Position numbers and translations under genes: made by a program
Notes under the pieces: generated by a model
Database searches by the model: none
Told to the model about the DNA's origin: nothing
What the model saw: only the letters and a program-made list of their open reading frames with translations
In this document: positions 33,847 through 42,627 of the stretch, in pieces
How positions within the stretch are numbered: position 1 is the first letter of the stretch
How the letters are laid out: each line of letters opens with the position of its first letter
Assembly: GCA_016214035.1 (NCBI GenBank)
Contig: JACRPF010000005.1
Coordinates: 62,001-126,000 of the forward strand
Direction of reading: 5' to 3'
Source: Spirochaetota bacterium
GTDB lineage: Bacteria; Spirochaetota; Brachyspiria; Brachyspirales; JACRPF01
DNA: 64,000 nt

Positions 33847-33874
33847 ATAATATCCTGTTCCCGCCAATCGTCAA
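33847..33874 (-). promoter_or_regulatory. Promoter of membrane LuxR-type gene
   Basis: On the minus strand TTGACG (33874-33869), 16-base spacer, TATTAT (33852-33847), about 29 bases before the ATG at 33817. Confidence 0.55.
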
Positions 33875-33942
33875 GGCGCGGTGACTGGAATTTCCGCATG
33901 ACGCACTTGACGATAATGGTAAACGGGATGCCGCTGCTGCGG

Positions 33943-36117
33943 TCAATCCTGATAGGGGATGTCGATATTTGACAGAGCCGATTGTCCGAGCCGTTCCCGG
34001 AGCTGCTGCCGGTAGAGCGAACGCGGACTCACATAACGGTCGAGTGACTCCCCGTATGCATTGCCCATGAGCGCTTTGTCTTCGTAGTAGTATTTTTTTC
34101 CGTCCATACCCTTGAATATCGTTTCCATAGTTGAGATGATGCCTTTTTTGTTGGGCAGATCGAGCGGCTGAAACCCGATGACCATGTTCTGCGCCGTCGG
34201 CGGGTTCATCGCGTAGACGAGAGAGGATGAGCAGTTCCACATAAGTGTGTTCGCGGTTGCCCAGCCGTGCGCTCCCTTGGCGAGAAAACCGCGCCAGGTG
34301 GCGCAGAGTATGCCGAACGGCCCGCGGACGGTGACGTTGTCATACAGAACGCCGGTGGACCAGCAGAGGTGCGGTTCGCAGAAGTTGTATGTTTTGTCGG
34401 CGAGACAGTTCACGAAGGCGTTGGGCCCCGGCACCTGATACTGCACCACGAATGCGTGCCGGTCGTTTCTGGTGTAGCATCGCTGTACAAGATTCTGCTG
34501 ACCATAGATGCAGAAACTGTAGCGCCGTCCGCCCTGAAGCCGGCTGACCGCGTCAAGACACTGACTGTCTTCCACGGTGATCCGGCTTGCCTTGTGCGAC
34601 AGCCGCACCAGTGAATACGAGAAATGGTACGAGCGCAGTTTTCGCGCCCATCCGCCTGCTATCGCCCCGAACTGTACCGCCACCCATGAGTGGTTCTCGT
34701 CGCTGTTGTAAGCGAACGGTTCTATATTCAAATAACCGAAATCGATCTGATAGTCCTTCGGATCGCGCATGACATTCACATCGTAACAGGAGACAAGAAG
34801 CATGTTCTCAATGCCGCAGCGGGAAATGCGGCCGTTCCATTCATATGCCGCAATGCTGCCGCCGCCGTAGATGCTGTTCACGGCGTCCACCAGCGGGACG
34901 TCTATGGTGACTTTCGACCCGGAAATACCGGTGATCGTGCGCAGATAATTATAAGAATACGATTGCGTATTCCATCCATCGAGTCCCTTCAGTCCGGTGT
35001 CCTCCAGCCATGTATCGTTGACACGCTTCAGCAGCAGGATATTGTCACCGGCTTTGAATCCGCCCGTGTCCTGTATATCGAATGAACGTGTGCCGACGGG
35101 TACATAGGGCGTAGTGATCTCCTGCCCGGTGCCGGTTTTCTGCGCCGCACCGGAACCGCCGATCTCGATGAATACCGAATCCTCACCCGATGCCTTTGTT
35201 GTAGAGATGAGCACGGTTCCTGATGTATCGTTCCCTTCACCGCGAAGCACAATACCGCCCGCATGTACGAATATCTTTCCGGCGATGATGTATACGCCGC
35301 GTTTCAGGAGCACCGCGCCGCGGAATCCGCCGGCATCGGGGCTGCGCCGTGCCAGCGTATCGATGGCGTTCTGAATCACCTTTCCCGCATCACCGTTTTC
35401 CGGCGGAGACACGGTTATCGCCACGGGTACGACGGGTATCGCAACGCCGCCGCCCTCATACCCGCAATATGACCAGTCGGGCAGGCGGTCGCCGCGGTCG
35501 TTCCAGGGCTTATAGACGATGCCGTTTCCCGTGTTCGATGCGAGCATGCTCATCGCGGGTTTCTCCGCTTCTACGGGTGCTGCGATTTCGGGAATCGATT
35601 CATGCCGCGGCAATGCGCCGAATATCGCATGCGCCTGCGCTTCGGTGAATGTACCTGATTGCGCATCAGACCGCTCACAGCTGAACGACGCGATCTTCCC
35701 CGAACCGCTCATACTGTCCAGCTTTATCGAGTAGATCACACGTCCGCCTCGTATGGTGAATGCGGCGGCCTCGGTTCGCTCGCCGTTTCCGGAAAAACGG
35801 ATCGATGCATACGGTTTTTTCCAATCTTCAAGCACTTCCACCAGCATGCCGCCCGAACCGGTCACTTTCAGGACATAGTCGCCGGACGGCAGTGACCGGT
35901 ACATATACAGCTTCGCATCGGCGCCGGCAGCCTGCAATGTGCACCCGTCATTCTGTTCACTATTCACCGTTATTGCAGGTGTACGTTTCCAGTCGTTAAG
36001 TGTGTATGTTTTTGTAAAGTCGAAGGTCTGCGCCGATATTCTGGGAGAATATGCCGCCGCAATGAGACCGGCGAGAAGACATCGTAGTATGTGCTGATCT
36101 GTTTTTTGCATCATCAT
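33943..36117 (-). CDS. Secreted right-handed beta-helix (pectate-lyase-like) protein
   Basis: A 724-residue exported protein. The signal peptide is residues about 1-30 (ILRCLLAGLIAAAYSPRISAQ). Residues 35-150 form a beta-sandwich-like module. From about 230 the pectate-lyase-superfamily N-cap appears (NGDAGKVIQNAIDTLARR, GAVLLKRGVYIIAGKI, LRGEGNDTSGTVLIS), followed by coils rich in N-x-L-V, e.g. RITVEDSQCLDAVSRLQGG and YGQQNLVQRCYTRND, as in polysaccharide lyases and GH28-like enzymes. No catalytic residues can be assigned with confidence. Its place between a LuxR-type regulator, a rhamnosidase operon and a sugar-nucleotide-type epimerase fits action on pectin or a similar polymer. Confidence 0.75.
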   Translation of the reverse strand: MMMQKTDQHILRCLLAGLIAAAYSPRISAQTFDFTKTYTLNDWKRTPAITVNSEQNDGCTLQAAGADAKLYMYRSLPSGDYVLKVTGSGGMLVEVLEDWKKPYASIRFSGNGERTEAAAFTIRGGRVIYSIKLDSMSGSGKIASFSCERSDAQSGTFTEAQAHAIFGALPRHESIPEIAAPVEAEKPAMSMLASNTGNGIVYKPWNDRGDRLPDWSYCGYEGGGVAIPVVPVAITVSPPENGDAGKVIQNAIDTLARRSPDAGGFRGAVLLKRGVYIIAGKIFVHAGGIVLRGEGNDTSGTVLISTTKASGEDSVFIEIGGSGAAQKTGTGQEITTPYVPVGTRSFDIQDTGGFKAGDNILLLKRVNDTWLEDTGLKGLDGWNTQSYSYNYLRTITGISGSKVTIDVPLVDAVNSIYGGGSIAAYEWNGRISRCGIENMLLVSCYDVNVMRDPKDYQIDFGYLNIEPFAYNSDENHSWVAVQFGAIAGGWARKLRSYHFSYSLVRLSHKASRITVEDSQCLDAVSRLQGGRRYSFCIYGQQNLVQRCYTRNDRHAFVVQYQVPGPNAFVNCLADKTYNFCEPHLCWSTGVLYDNVTVRGPFGILCATWRGFLAKGAHGWATANTLMWNCSSSLVYAMNPPTAQNMVIGFQPLDLPNKKGIISTMETIFKGMDGKKYYYEDKALMGNAYGESLDRYVSPRSLYRQQLRERLGQSALSNIDIPYQD

Positions 36118-36190
36118 GCATCCTCATGTCCCGCGAATATGACGGGATGATGCTATATTAACACAGGACCGCATTTTTGTCATTGAAACT

Positions 36191-36264
36191 ATATGACATT
36201 CTATTGCAAAAATATGACAGGCGATGGCTCAGGTACTAATACTGGTATGAAACCTCCTGTTTCA
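36191..36264 (+). promoter_or_regulatory. Promoter of epimerase gene with 21-bp-spaced direct repeats and 5' hairpin
   Basis: ATATGACA occurs at 36191-36198 and again at 36212-36219, 21 bases apart; the second contains an ATGACA that, with a 17-base spacer, serves as -35 for TAATAC (36237-36242). A third ATATGAC lies at 36137-36143. The expected RNA 5' end coincides with a TGAAAC/GTTTCA hairpin (36248-36264). The layout resembles an AraC-type class II operator. Confidence 0.5.
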
Positions 36265-36338
36265 GGTATCTTTTCCTATGTCCGCGGGCACCAATCATGG
36301 CTATACTGGAGGTGAGAAGAAAGAAAAGGAGCACTGCT

Positions 36339-37328
36339 ATGAAACAGGTATTGGTCACCGGCGCCGGCGGAACGGTTGGCCGCGAAGCGCTGAAGGAACT
36401 GGTCAGGGAAGGAACATGGAACGTACGTGTGTTTGAAAAGCGTTCAAAGGCAGTGGAACGTGTTCTCGCACCGTTTGCAGGGGCGATCGAGATCATCTGG
36501 GGCGACATTACAGACAAAACATCGGTTGCCGCTGCAATGACCGGCGTTGATGCGGTCATCCATCTCGCCGGCATCATACCGCCGCTTGCCGATATCCGGC
36601 CTGATTTGGCCCGGCGCGTGAATGTGGGCGGCACGGAAAACATCATCGCCGCCGCGTGTGCAAGCGCCTTGAATCCGTTCATCATATTCGCCTCATCGGT
36701 TTCCGTCTACGGCGACCGGCTGAAAACGCCCTGGATACGCGTAGGTGACGCTCTTGCTCCGGGGCATGACGCCTATGCCGGGACTAAAATAGCCGCCGAA
36801 GAGGCGCTGACCGGCGCAATGCTGCGAACAGCGATATTCCGGCTGAGCGCGGTCATGTACCCGACGATAGCGATGAATCCGGCGATGTTCCACATGCCGC
36901 TCGATACATCGCTTGAGATCGTTACCTCGGCTGACACCGGCTACGCGTTCGCGCATGCGATAGACCATCCGGAACTTGCCGGCGGCATCTATAATCTCGG
37001 CGGCGGTGAGCGCTGCCGGACAACGTATCGTACCTATATCAATGACTGTTTCGAAGCAATGGGCCTCGGCCGCGGCTTCCTGCCTGAGAAAGCATTCGCT
37101 GTATCCGATTTCCATTGCGGATATTACGCGGACAGCGATGTGCTCAACGAGGCGCTGCACTTCCAGCGTATGACACTCACGGACCATCTTGCCGAGATGC
37201 GCGCCGCGCTTCCCTCATGGAAGCGATTTTTCGCGCGGATGCTGCGCCCGGTGATCAGAAGGCAAATACTGCGCGTGTCTGAACCGTTCATGCAGCTCAC
37301 ACGGGCTGCCGCACACGCGGCGTCATAA
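36339..37328 (+). CDS. NAD-dependent epimerase/dehydratase (extended SDR)
   Basis: A 329-residue protein starting at the ATG at 36339, preceded by AAGGAG; an in-frame ATG 42 bases upstream would put a basic tail ahead of the Rossmann fold. Features: VLVTGAGGTVGREAL (glycine motif), a DITDKTSV acidic site, HLAGI, FASSVSVYGDRL and the catalytic YAGTK. The C-terminal part has the family segment GIYNLGGGERC. Substrate is probably a sugar or nucleotide sugar. Downstream 7 bases away is the convergent ABC transporter gene. The C-terminus is longer than in short SDRs and includes a basic amphipathic helix. Confidence 0.85.
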   Translation: MKQVLVTGAGGTVGREALKELVREGTWNVRVFEKRSKAVERVLAPFAGAIEIIWGDITDKTSVAAAMTGVDAVIHLAGIIPPLADIRPDLARRVNVGGTENIIAAACASALNPFIIFASSVSVYGDRLKTPWIRVGDALAPGHDAYAGTKIAAEEALTGAMLRTAIFRLSAVMYPTIAMNPAMFHMPLDTSLEIVTSADTGYAFAHAIDHPELAGGIYNLGGGERCRTTYRTYINDCFEAMGLGRGFLPEKAFAVSDFHCGYYADSDVLNEALHFQRMTLTDHLAEMRAALPSWKRFFARMLRPVIRRQILRVSEPFMQLTRAAAHAAS

Positions 37329-37335
37329 CGATTGA

Positions 37336-39186
37336 TCAGCGGTACTGCGACGCCTGTGCGTTGAACATGGATGCGTAGAGTCCGCGCCGTTTCATGAGCG
37401 TACGGTGATTGCCCTGCTCCGCCAGATGACCTTCGTCGAATACGAGGATATTGTCCACCGAGCGGACGGTTGAGAACCGGTGCGACACGATGACCGTGAG
37501 CCGTCCCTCGGCAACCTTGGCAAGGCCGTTGAATATCTCCGCTTCGGCGAACACATCGAGCGACGCCGTGGGTTCATCGAGTACCAGCGCGGGGCTTTCG
37601 CTCATGTAGCCGCGTGCGAGCGCCACTTTCTGCCATTCGCCGCCGGAGAGGTCCGCCCCCGATTTCATGGTGCCGAAGAGACGTCCAAGCCACGAATCGT
37701 ATCCGTGCGGCAGCCGCTTGATGATAGTGTTGATGCCGGCGTTTGCGGCCGCGCGTTCCATCCGTTCTCTGTCTTCCGCATGGGGGAGATCGCCGAACAC
37801 GATATTCTCTTTCAAGGTGAGACTGTAGCGTACAAAATCCTGAAACACCACCGAGAAGAACCGGCGCACGCCTGCAAGATCATACTCTCTGAGGTCGCGT
37901 CCCTCGAGCAGTATCGTCCCCGACGTGGGGTCGTAGAGACGTGAGAGCAGTTTCACGAGCGATGTCTTTCCGGCGCCGTTTTTTCCCACGAGCGCCGTCG
38001 ACTGTCCGGGCAGCAGTTTGAAATTAAGTCCCTCGACAACCCAGCGCTCGCTTGCGGGATAGCGGAACGATACATTCCTGAACTCAATGCCTTTCGTGAG
38101 CGTCTGCGGCACCGGAACGGGTTTGACGTGACGCGTTTTTTTATGCGGAGACCGCAGCGCTCCATCGATCTTTTCGTTCGATATTTCAAGGAGCGTGTAG
38201 AGATTGTCCAGGAACAGGCTCTGCCCGTAGAGATTGCCGGCCGAGGTGAATATTCCCCGTGCGTTACCGCGGCAGCTTTCCACCGCGCTGGTGAAGAGCA
38301 CGATGTCCCCGATGGTGAGCGTATGCGAGATGACACGCGCGGCGATATATGCCCAGACAAGCGCCGATCCGGCGACCTCGATGAGCGTGAACGCTGAATC
38401 GACCAATCGTTCGCGGACGCTCATGCCCATCTCCTGTTTCCAGAAACGGGTGGCGTATTCCTGATATTTGCCGAGGAAGAGCTCGGCCAGCCCGAACGTC
38501 CGTATTTCCTTTATCACCGAACGGTCGGTGAGGAGATACGAGAAATACCAGCGCAGGCGTTCGTCCGGTGTGCGGTCCTTCTGCATCTGCCAGCGGACGC
38601 GCGCGAAAAATCCGCCGAGGAACGACTGCGGGAGCGTGACGGCGAATACGAGCAGCACCACGAGCCAGTGCAGTTTGAAGAGTACGAACAGGAACGACGC
38701 GAGCGTGAGCGACTGACGCACCATGCTGATGAGATACTGGAGCATGGACCACGCGCTCTGTGACGCCCCGCGCTGCGCGTTCTGAAGCACGTCGAAATGA
38801 TCGGGGTTCTCGAAGAAGGCGATGTCGAACGAGGCGCATTTGCGCATGATGAGGACGTTGCAGTGCATGTCCACGCGCGAGCGTATGAGCCCGGTGAGGA
38901 GATTGTTCGCGGCGTCAAGCCAGCGTCCGGTGAACCACGCCGCGCAGAGCACGCCGAGATACGGCCAGAGCTGTGCGATGGATGCGAGCCCGCCCGAGGG
39001 TGTGTTGACGAGGAGAATGATGTGGTCGATGAAAAGCTTCGTGGAATACACGGTAACGAGCGGCACGAGACCGATGACGATGTTCGCCGCCAGCGCGAGG
39101 AGCGAGAGCGACGGCGAGGCGTCGAATACCAGTTTCGCCGCACGGACGACGGAGCGGTATATGTTGAAGACCTTTTTAAATGGCAT
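37336..39186 (-). CDS. ABC exporter, fused membrane and ATPase domains
   Basis: A 616-residue half-transporter of the MsbA/lantibiotic-exporter type. Six membrane helices span about residues 15-320; the nucleotide-binding domain follows with Walker A LVGKNGAGKTSLVKLLSRLYDP, the ABC signature LSGGEWQKVALARG, Walker B ALVLDEPTASLD and the switch histidine in IVSHRFSTVRS. It should act as a homodimer, or with a partner not encoded here, exporting a lipid or small molecule. No substrate-processing peptidase domain is present. It is monocistronic and convergent with the epimerase. Confidence 0.92.
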   Translation of the reverse strand: MPFKKVFNIYRSVVRAAKLVFDASPSLSLLALAANIVIGLVPLVTVYSTKLFIDHIILLVNTPSGGLASIAQLWPYLGVLCAAWFTGRWLDAANNLLTGLIRSRVDMHCNVLIMRKCASFDIAFFENPDHFDVLQNAQRGASQSAWSMLQYLISMVRQSLTLASFLFVLFKLHWLVVLLVFAVTLPQSFLGGFFARVRWQMQKDRTPDERLRWYFSYLLTDRSVIKEIRTFGLAELFLGKYQEYATRFWKQEMGMSVRERLVDSAFTLIEVAGSALVWAYIAARVISHTLTIGDIVLFTSAVESCRGNARGIFTSAGNLYGQSLFLDNLYTLLEISNEKIDGALRSPHKKTRHVKPVPVPQTLTKGIEFRNVSFRYPASERWVVEGLNFKLLPGQSTALVGKNGAGKTSLVKLLSRLYDPTSGTILLEGRDLREYDLAGVRRFFSVVFQDFVRYSLTLKENIVFGDLPHAEDRERMERAAANAGINTIIKRLPHGYDSWLGRLFGTMKSGADLSGGEWQKVALARGYMSESPALVLDEPTASLDVFAEAEIFNGLAKVAEGRLTVIVSHRFSTVRSVDNILVFDEGHLAEQGNHRTLMKRRGLYASMFNAQASQYR

Positions 39187-39285
39187 CGTGCCGGCCTGAC
39201 AGCGTTAGTTCAGCATCGCGCATGGGCAAATGATAACCTAACGCGGTTCAGCTGTCAACCAACGAAGCAGGAGAAATTGAATTGA

Positions 39286-41487
39286 TTACAGCGAATATGC
39301 GTACGTGCCCCCGGCGTGCTGCTTTTCAACACGTCCGTCCGGCAACCTGACTTCCGCGCTCATTCCATCCGGTATTGTGACCGCGAGATCGATACCGCCC
39401 TGTTTGCGCCGCCACTCGACGTCGATCTTTCCGGCTATCGTCTTCTCTGACCCTTTCGCCCAATCAAGCCCTTCGACGAATGCGGGGCAGATGACCGTTT
39501 TCGCGAATCCGGGTGCTTCAAAAACCGGACGTATACCGACGATGTTCTTCATGACCCACGACATGAAATCGGAATACATGTGATGATTTTTGGATTGCCC
39601 CGGCTGCCATGTTTCCCAGAGCGTGGTCGCATCGCCGTCAAGCCACACACCGTAACCCGGGTATCCCTTTGCGGTGATTATCCGATAGGCGTAGTCCGGA
39701 AGACCGCAGATGGTGAGCGCATCGTAGAGATGACGCAGACCCACCATGCCGCAGGTGTGATGGAAATCGTTTTCTTCCACAAGACGCATGAGCTGCTTTT
39801 TCAGGGGAGCCATGTCGTCATAGATGCCGTGATAGATGAGCATGGCCGCGGAGCACTGTTCGTTCACCGTGCATGTACCGTCCCTGCCGATAAAGTGTTT
39901 TTTGACAAGGGCTGTCATCCGCGCTATCTCCGCCGTGAACGCCGTTTCGTCACCGGCGCTGTTGCTGAAACGGGCGGCAAGCACCGCAATGCGGAGGAAC
40001 TTAATGTAGAGCACCGCATTGATGAACTTCGCCGGCGTGCGTGATTTCCGATCCGGTGTGGGCGGCGCCCAGTCATCGAGACCGAAACCCACCAGACCTT
40101 CGGCGTCAGCCTGGGAAAGCAGATAGGCGAAATACCGTTTGAAATACGGGAGCGCTGTGACAAGGAGATCAGTCTTTCCCGTGAACAGATATATACGGTG
40201 CGGCACTTCGAACAGCACGCCGTCGGATACCGGTCCGTTGCCCCAGGTAAATCCCCATCCGTTGGTGGGGATGATTCCCGGCATGGCGCCGTCGCCGCGC
40301 ATCGCGTCAAAAATATCCTGCATCCATTTCTCGAAGAACTTCACGGTGTTGAAATTCGTCAGCATCGTTTCTGCGGAAGCCTGCGCGTCGTTGGCCCAGC
40401 CGAGCTTTTCGCGAGTAGGGCAGTCGGTGGGCATATAGAACAGATTCGATAATGTCGCCATCTGCCCGATGCGATAGAGTCTGTTGAGCATCTCGTTTGA
40501 AGATTCGAATGTTCCGATGAGCTCCACATCCTGATGCACAAATATGCCGCTCACCATATCCGCAGTGGGAGTTCCGGTGATACCCTCGCATTCAATGTAA
40601 CGAAAACCGTGATACACGAACATCGGCGACCACATAACCGATTCTCCGCTGCAGATGAACCTGTCGGTTTGAAACGGGCTTTGCTGATAGAACTTCTCCA
40701 TATCATTGAGTTGCCGCGAGCCGTCCGCGTTGATCTGTTCGGCATACCGTATCGTGATGACATCGCCGGAGTTCTGTTTTATTCTGAGACGGACATATCC
40801 CGAGATGTTCTGACCGATATCGAATACGTATCGCTTGTCTCCCGTTTTGATGATTTTTTTCGACGGATATTCCGCACATTCACGTATCGGTTCGCAATGA
40901 CATTCGCGCAATACACCTGTCGGCGGCGTGGTATCGACGACGGCTCTGTTCCAGGATGAATCGTCAAACGTGATCGTATTCCATGAAGGATCGTATAAAC
41001 GGGCGTCAAAATATTCGCCGCTGCGAAGTTGATTGAATATCGTGGCGGACTCAGGTCTGCATTTCCAGCTGTCATCGCTGACAAGAACGGTTGTGCCGTC
41101 CACATCCAGCTCAAGAATAAATTTGGGGTTGTCCCGCCACAGTGCTTCATTATGACCCCATGACGACTTGTGAGCCTCGTTGAAAAATCCGTTTCCGCAT
41201 GACACGGCGGCGACATTCGTTCCTTCAATCAGGAGATCAGTCACATCGTACACGGAATACCAGATGGTCTTTGTATAGTCACTTACCGGTGCGGTAAATT
41301 TATCCGGCGAAACCGGTTTGCCGTTTATCCAGTAATAGCCGTATCCGAGGCCGCATACGCGGAGTGTCGCCTTGGTAAAACGCGAAAGTGTGAATGTGCG
41401 TCGAAATAACGGCGCGGGATTGGTCTCCCGGTATTCACGGATGAACGGTATATCGGGTTTTATGAAACGGGCTTTTTCGAATATCAT
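39286..41487 (-). CDS. Alpha-L-rhamnosidase (GH78)
   Basis: About 733 residues from the ATG at 41487, chosen because CGGAGATG lies 6 bases upstream. GH78 modules can be followed: N-terminal beta-sandwiches (PLFRRTFTLSRFTKATLRVCGLGYGYYWINGKPV, FDARLYDPSW), then FDIGQNISGYVRLRI, the DCPTREKLGWANDAQ segment that precedes the catalytic (alpha/alpha)6 barrel, DWAPPTP, and TLWETWQPGQSKNHHMYSD near the C-terminus, where the family's general-base glutamate resides. It hydrolyses terminal alpha-L-rhamnose from rhamnogalacturonan, flavonoid or other glycosides. No signal peptide is seen, so it acts in the cytoplasm on imported oligosaccharides. It is the second gene of an operon, 44 bases behind the isomerase gene. 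Confidence 0.9.
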   Translation of the reverse strand: MIFEKARFIKPDIPFIREYRETNPAPLFRRTFTLSRFTKATLRVCGLGYGYYWINGKPVSPDKFTAPVSDYTKTIWYSVYDVTDLLIEGTNVAAVSCGNGFFNEAHKSSWGHNEALWRDNPKFILELDVDGTTVLVSDDSWKCRPESATIFNQLRSGEYFDARLYDPSWNTITFDDSSWNRAVVDTTPPTGVLRECHCEPIRECAEYPSKKIIKTGDKRYVFDIGQNISGYVRLRIKQNSGDVITIRYAEQINADGSRQLNDMEKFYQQSPFQTDRFICSGESVMWSPMFVYHGFRYIECEGITGTPTADMVSGIFVHQDVELIGTFESSNEMLNRLYRIGQMATLSNLFYMPTDCPTREKLGWANDAQASAETMLTNFNTVKFFEKWMQDIFDAMRGDGAMPGIIPTNGWGFTWGNGPVSDGVLFEVPHRIYLFTGKTDLLVTALPYFKRYFAYLLSQADAEGLVGFGLDDWAPPTPDRKSRTPAKFINAVLYIKFLRIAVLAARFSNSAGDETAFTAEIARMTALVKKHFIGRDGTCTVNEQCSAAMLIYHGIYDDMAPLKKQLMRLVEENDFHHTCGMVGLRHLYDALTICGLPDYAYRIITAKGYPGYGVWLDGDATTLWETWQPGQSKNHHMYSDFMSWVMKNIVGIRPVFEAPGFAKTVICPAFVEGLDWAKGSEKTIAGKIDVEWRRKQGGIDLAVTIPDGMSAEVRLPDGRVEKQHAGGTYAYSL

Positions 41488-41531
41488 ATGGTCATCTCCG
41501 GTTATAAGTTGGTATACTATCACTGCCCGCC

Positions 41532-42512
41532 CTATCGGGCAACAAGATGTTCCCGTATAAATGCGGCAACGGCGACGGGGTCGCGCTTCTTTATAAGCGT
41601 CTCCACGGCAGGTCTGCCCACGCGTTCAAGTATCGCCTGCATGCGCTGCACGAACAGCACGCTCGAACGCACCGCCGCGGCGCCGTCCTCACGGTACGGA
41701 TACTGGTCCATCGAATACCAGCCGCTGTATCCGGTCTTCTCGAGCCAGAACATCATCTCAAAATATTCCACGAGCCGCACGGAGCCGACGATCATGTCGT
41801 CGTCCCATGAACTGTAATTGTCATTGAAGTGCATGTGATAGAGTTTCTTTGCGCGGGAAAGAATAGCGATTGATTCGCCCACATTCTCATAGGCGAGGAA
41901 TGCGTGGCCGGTATCTATGGCGACGCCCACATTGTCCATGCCGCTTTCGACGGCGACGAGAAGCGTGTCCGCCGCGCGGGCTAGATACGAATGCGTGCGC
42001 GGTTCTTTCATCTTGTATTCTAGCGCGAGCCGTACGCCTTTCTGCTTCGCATACGCGGCCGATGTCGCTACGCTGTCGACGAGCCATTGACGTTCTTCCA
42101 TATAGTCGGCTGCGAGACAGTAGTCATACCCGTCCTGCCCGGGCCATACGGTGAGCATATCGCATTCCATCTCATGCGCCATATCAACGGCGGCTTTCAT
42201 CTCATCGAGCGCCTGCGCGCGTATCGCCGCATCAGCTGATGAGAGCGAACCCTTGCCCCAGCGCTTCTGCGAAAAAAGATCGGGGATGATGGATGAGCAT
42301 CGCAGTTTCCGGGAAGCGAGCTTTTTCTTCATGGCCGCCGCGGTCTCTTTCGTCACATCCCAGGTGCCGACGAGTTCTATACCGCTCACGCCGTCAATGG
42401 ACGCCGCCTGGTCGAGCATGACGTCCTTATCGAGCGATTCCTTATAGCCGCTTGAGAGGAAGCGGTCGCAGGTATTGCCGAGATTGCCGAGGATTATGCT
42501 ATATCGTTTCAT
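41532..42512 (-). CDS. Sugar phosphate isomerase/epimerase-like TIM barrel
   Basis: A 326-residue xylose-isomerase-like protein starting at the ATG at 42512 behind AAGGAG; the frame is open upstream but that part crosses the promoter. Family features: ASIDGVSGIELVGTW, MECDMLTVWPGQDGYDY, VRLALEYKMKEPRTHSYLA with the metal-ligand Glu, GVAIDTGHAFLAYEN, LYHMHFNDNY and YSMDQYPYREDG, which together supply a plausible divalent-metal site. With the rhamnosidase next in the operon it may act on rhamnose or another deoxy sugar, like RhaI-type isomerases, but this is inference from context. It faces the AraC gene at 42628. Confidence 0.85.
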   Translation of the reverse strand: MKRYSIILGNLGNTCDRFLSSGYKESLDKDVMLDQAASIDGVSGIELVGTWDVTKETAAAMKKKLASRKLRCSSIIPDLFSQKRWGKGSLSSADAAIRAQALDEMKAAVDMAHEMECDMLTVWPGQDGYDYCLAADYMEERQWLVDSVATSAAYAKQKGVRLALEYKMKEPRTHSYLARAADTLLVAVESGMDNVGVAIDTGHAFLAYENVGESIAILSRAKKLYHMHFNDNYSSWDDDMIVGSVRLVEYFEMMFWLEKTGYSGWYSMDQYPYREDGAAAVRSSVLFVQRMQAILERVGRPAVETLIKKRDPVAVAAFIREHLVAR

Positions 42513-42525
42513 ATGCGCTCCTTGC

Positions 42526-42573
42526 AGTATATAGTATCCATTGACAGCGTACCGGTACATGGACGGAATACCG
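42526..42573 (-). promoter_or_regulatory. Promoter and possible AraC operator of the isomerase-rhamnosidase operon
   Basis: On the minus strand TATACT lies at 42531-42526. The -35 position expected at 42554-42549 has no consensus, but is covered by CGGTACGCTGTCAA, an imperfect direct copy (10 of 14) of CGGTATTCCGTCCA 19 bases upstream. The arrangement recalls that at 3811-3861, although the repeats are weaker. Confidence 0.4.
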
Positions 42574-42593
42574 CCGCATTTGCACTTTTTCCA

Positions 42594-42621
42594 TTGACAT
42601 TGCATGCATACCCCGTAAAAT
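42594..42621 (+). promoter_or_regulatory. Promoter of AraC gene, start codon 6 nt after -10
   Basis: TTGACA (42594-42599), 16-base spacer containing GCATGCAT, TAAAAT (42616-42621); ATG at 42628, 6 bases later, with no Shine-Dalgarno. Confidence 0.7.
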
Positions 42622-42627
42622 AGCCCC

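Noticed and set aside
33818-34240. 141-codon N-terminal extension of the LuxR-type gene
   Set aside because: It overlaps the beta-helix gene, is rich in Arg and Ser, and contains the promoter at 33847-33874.
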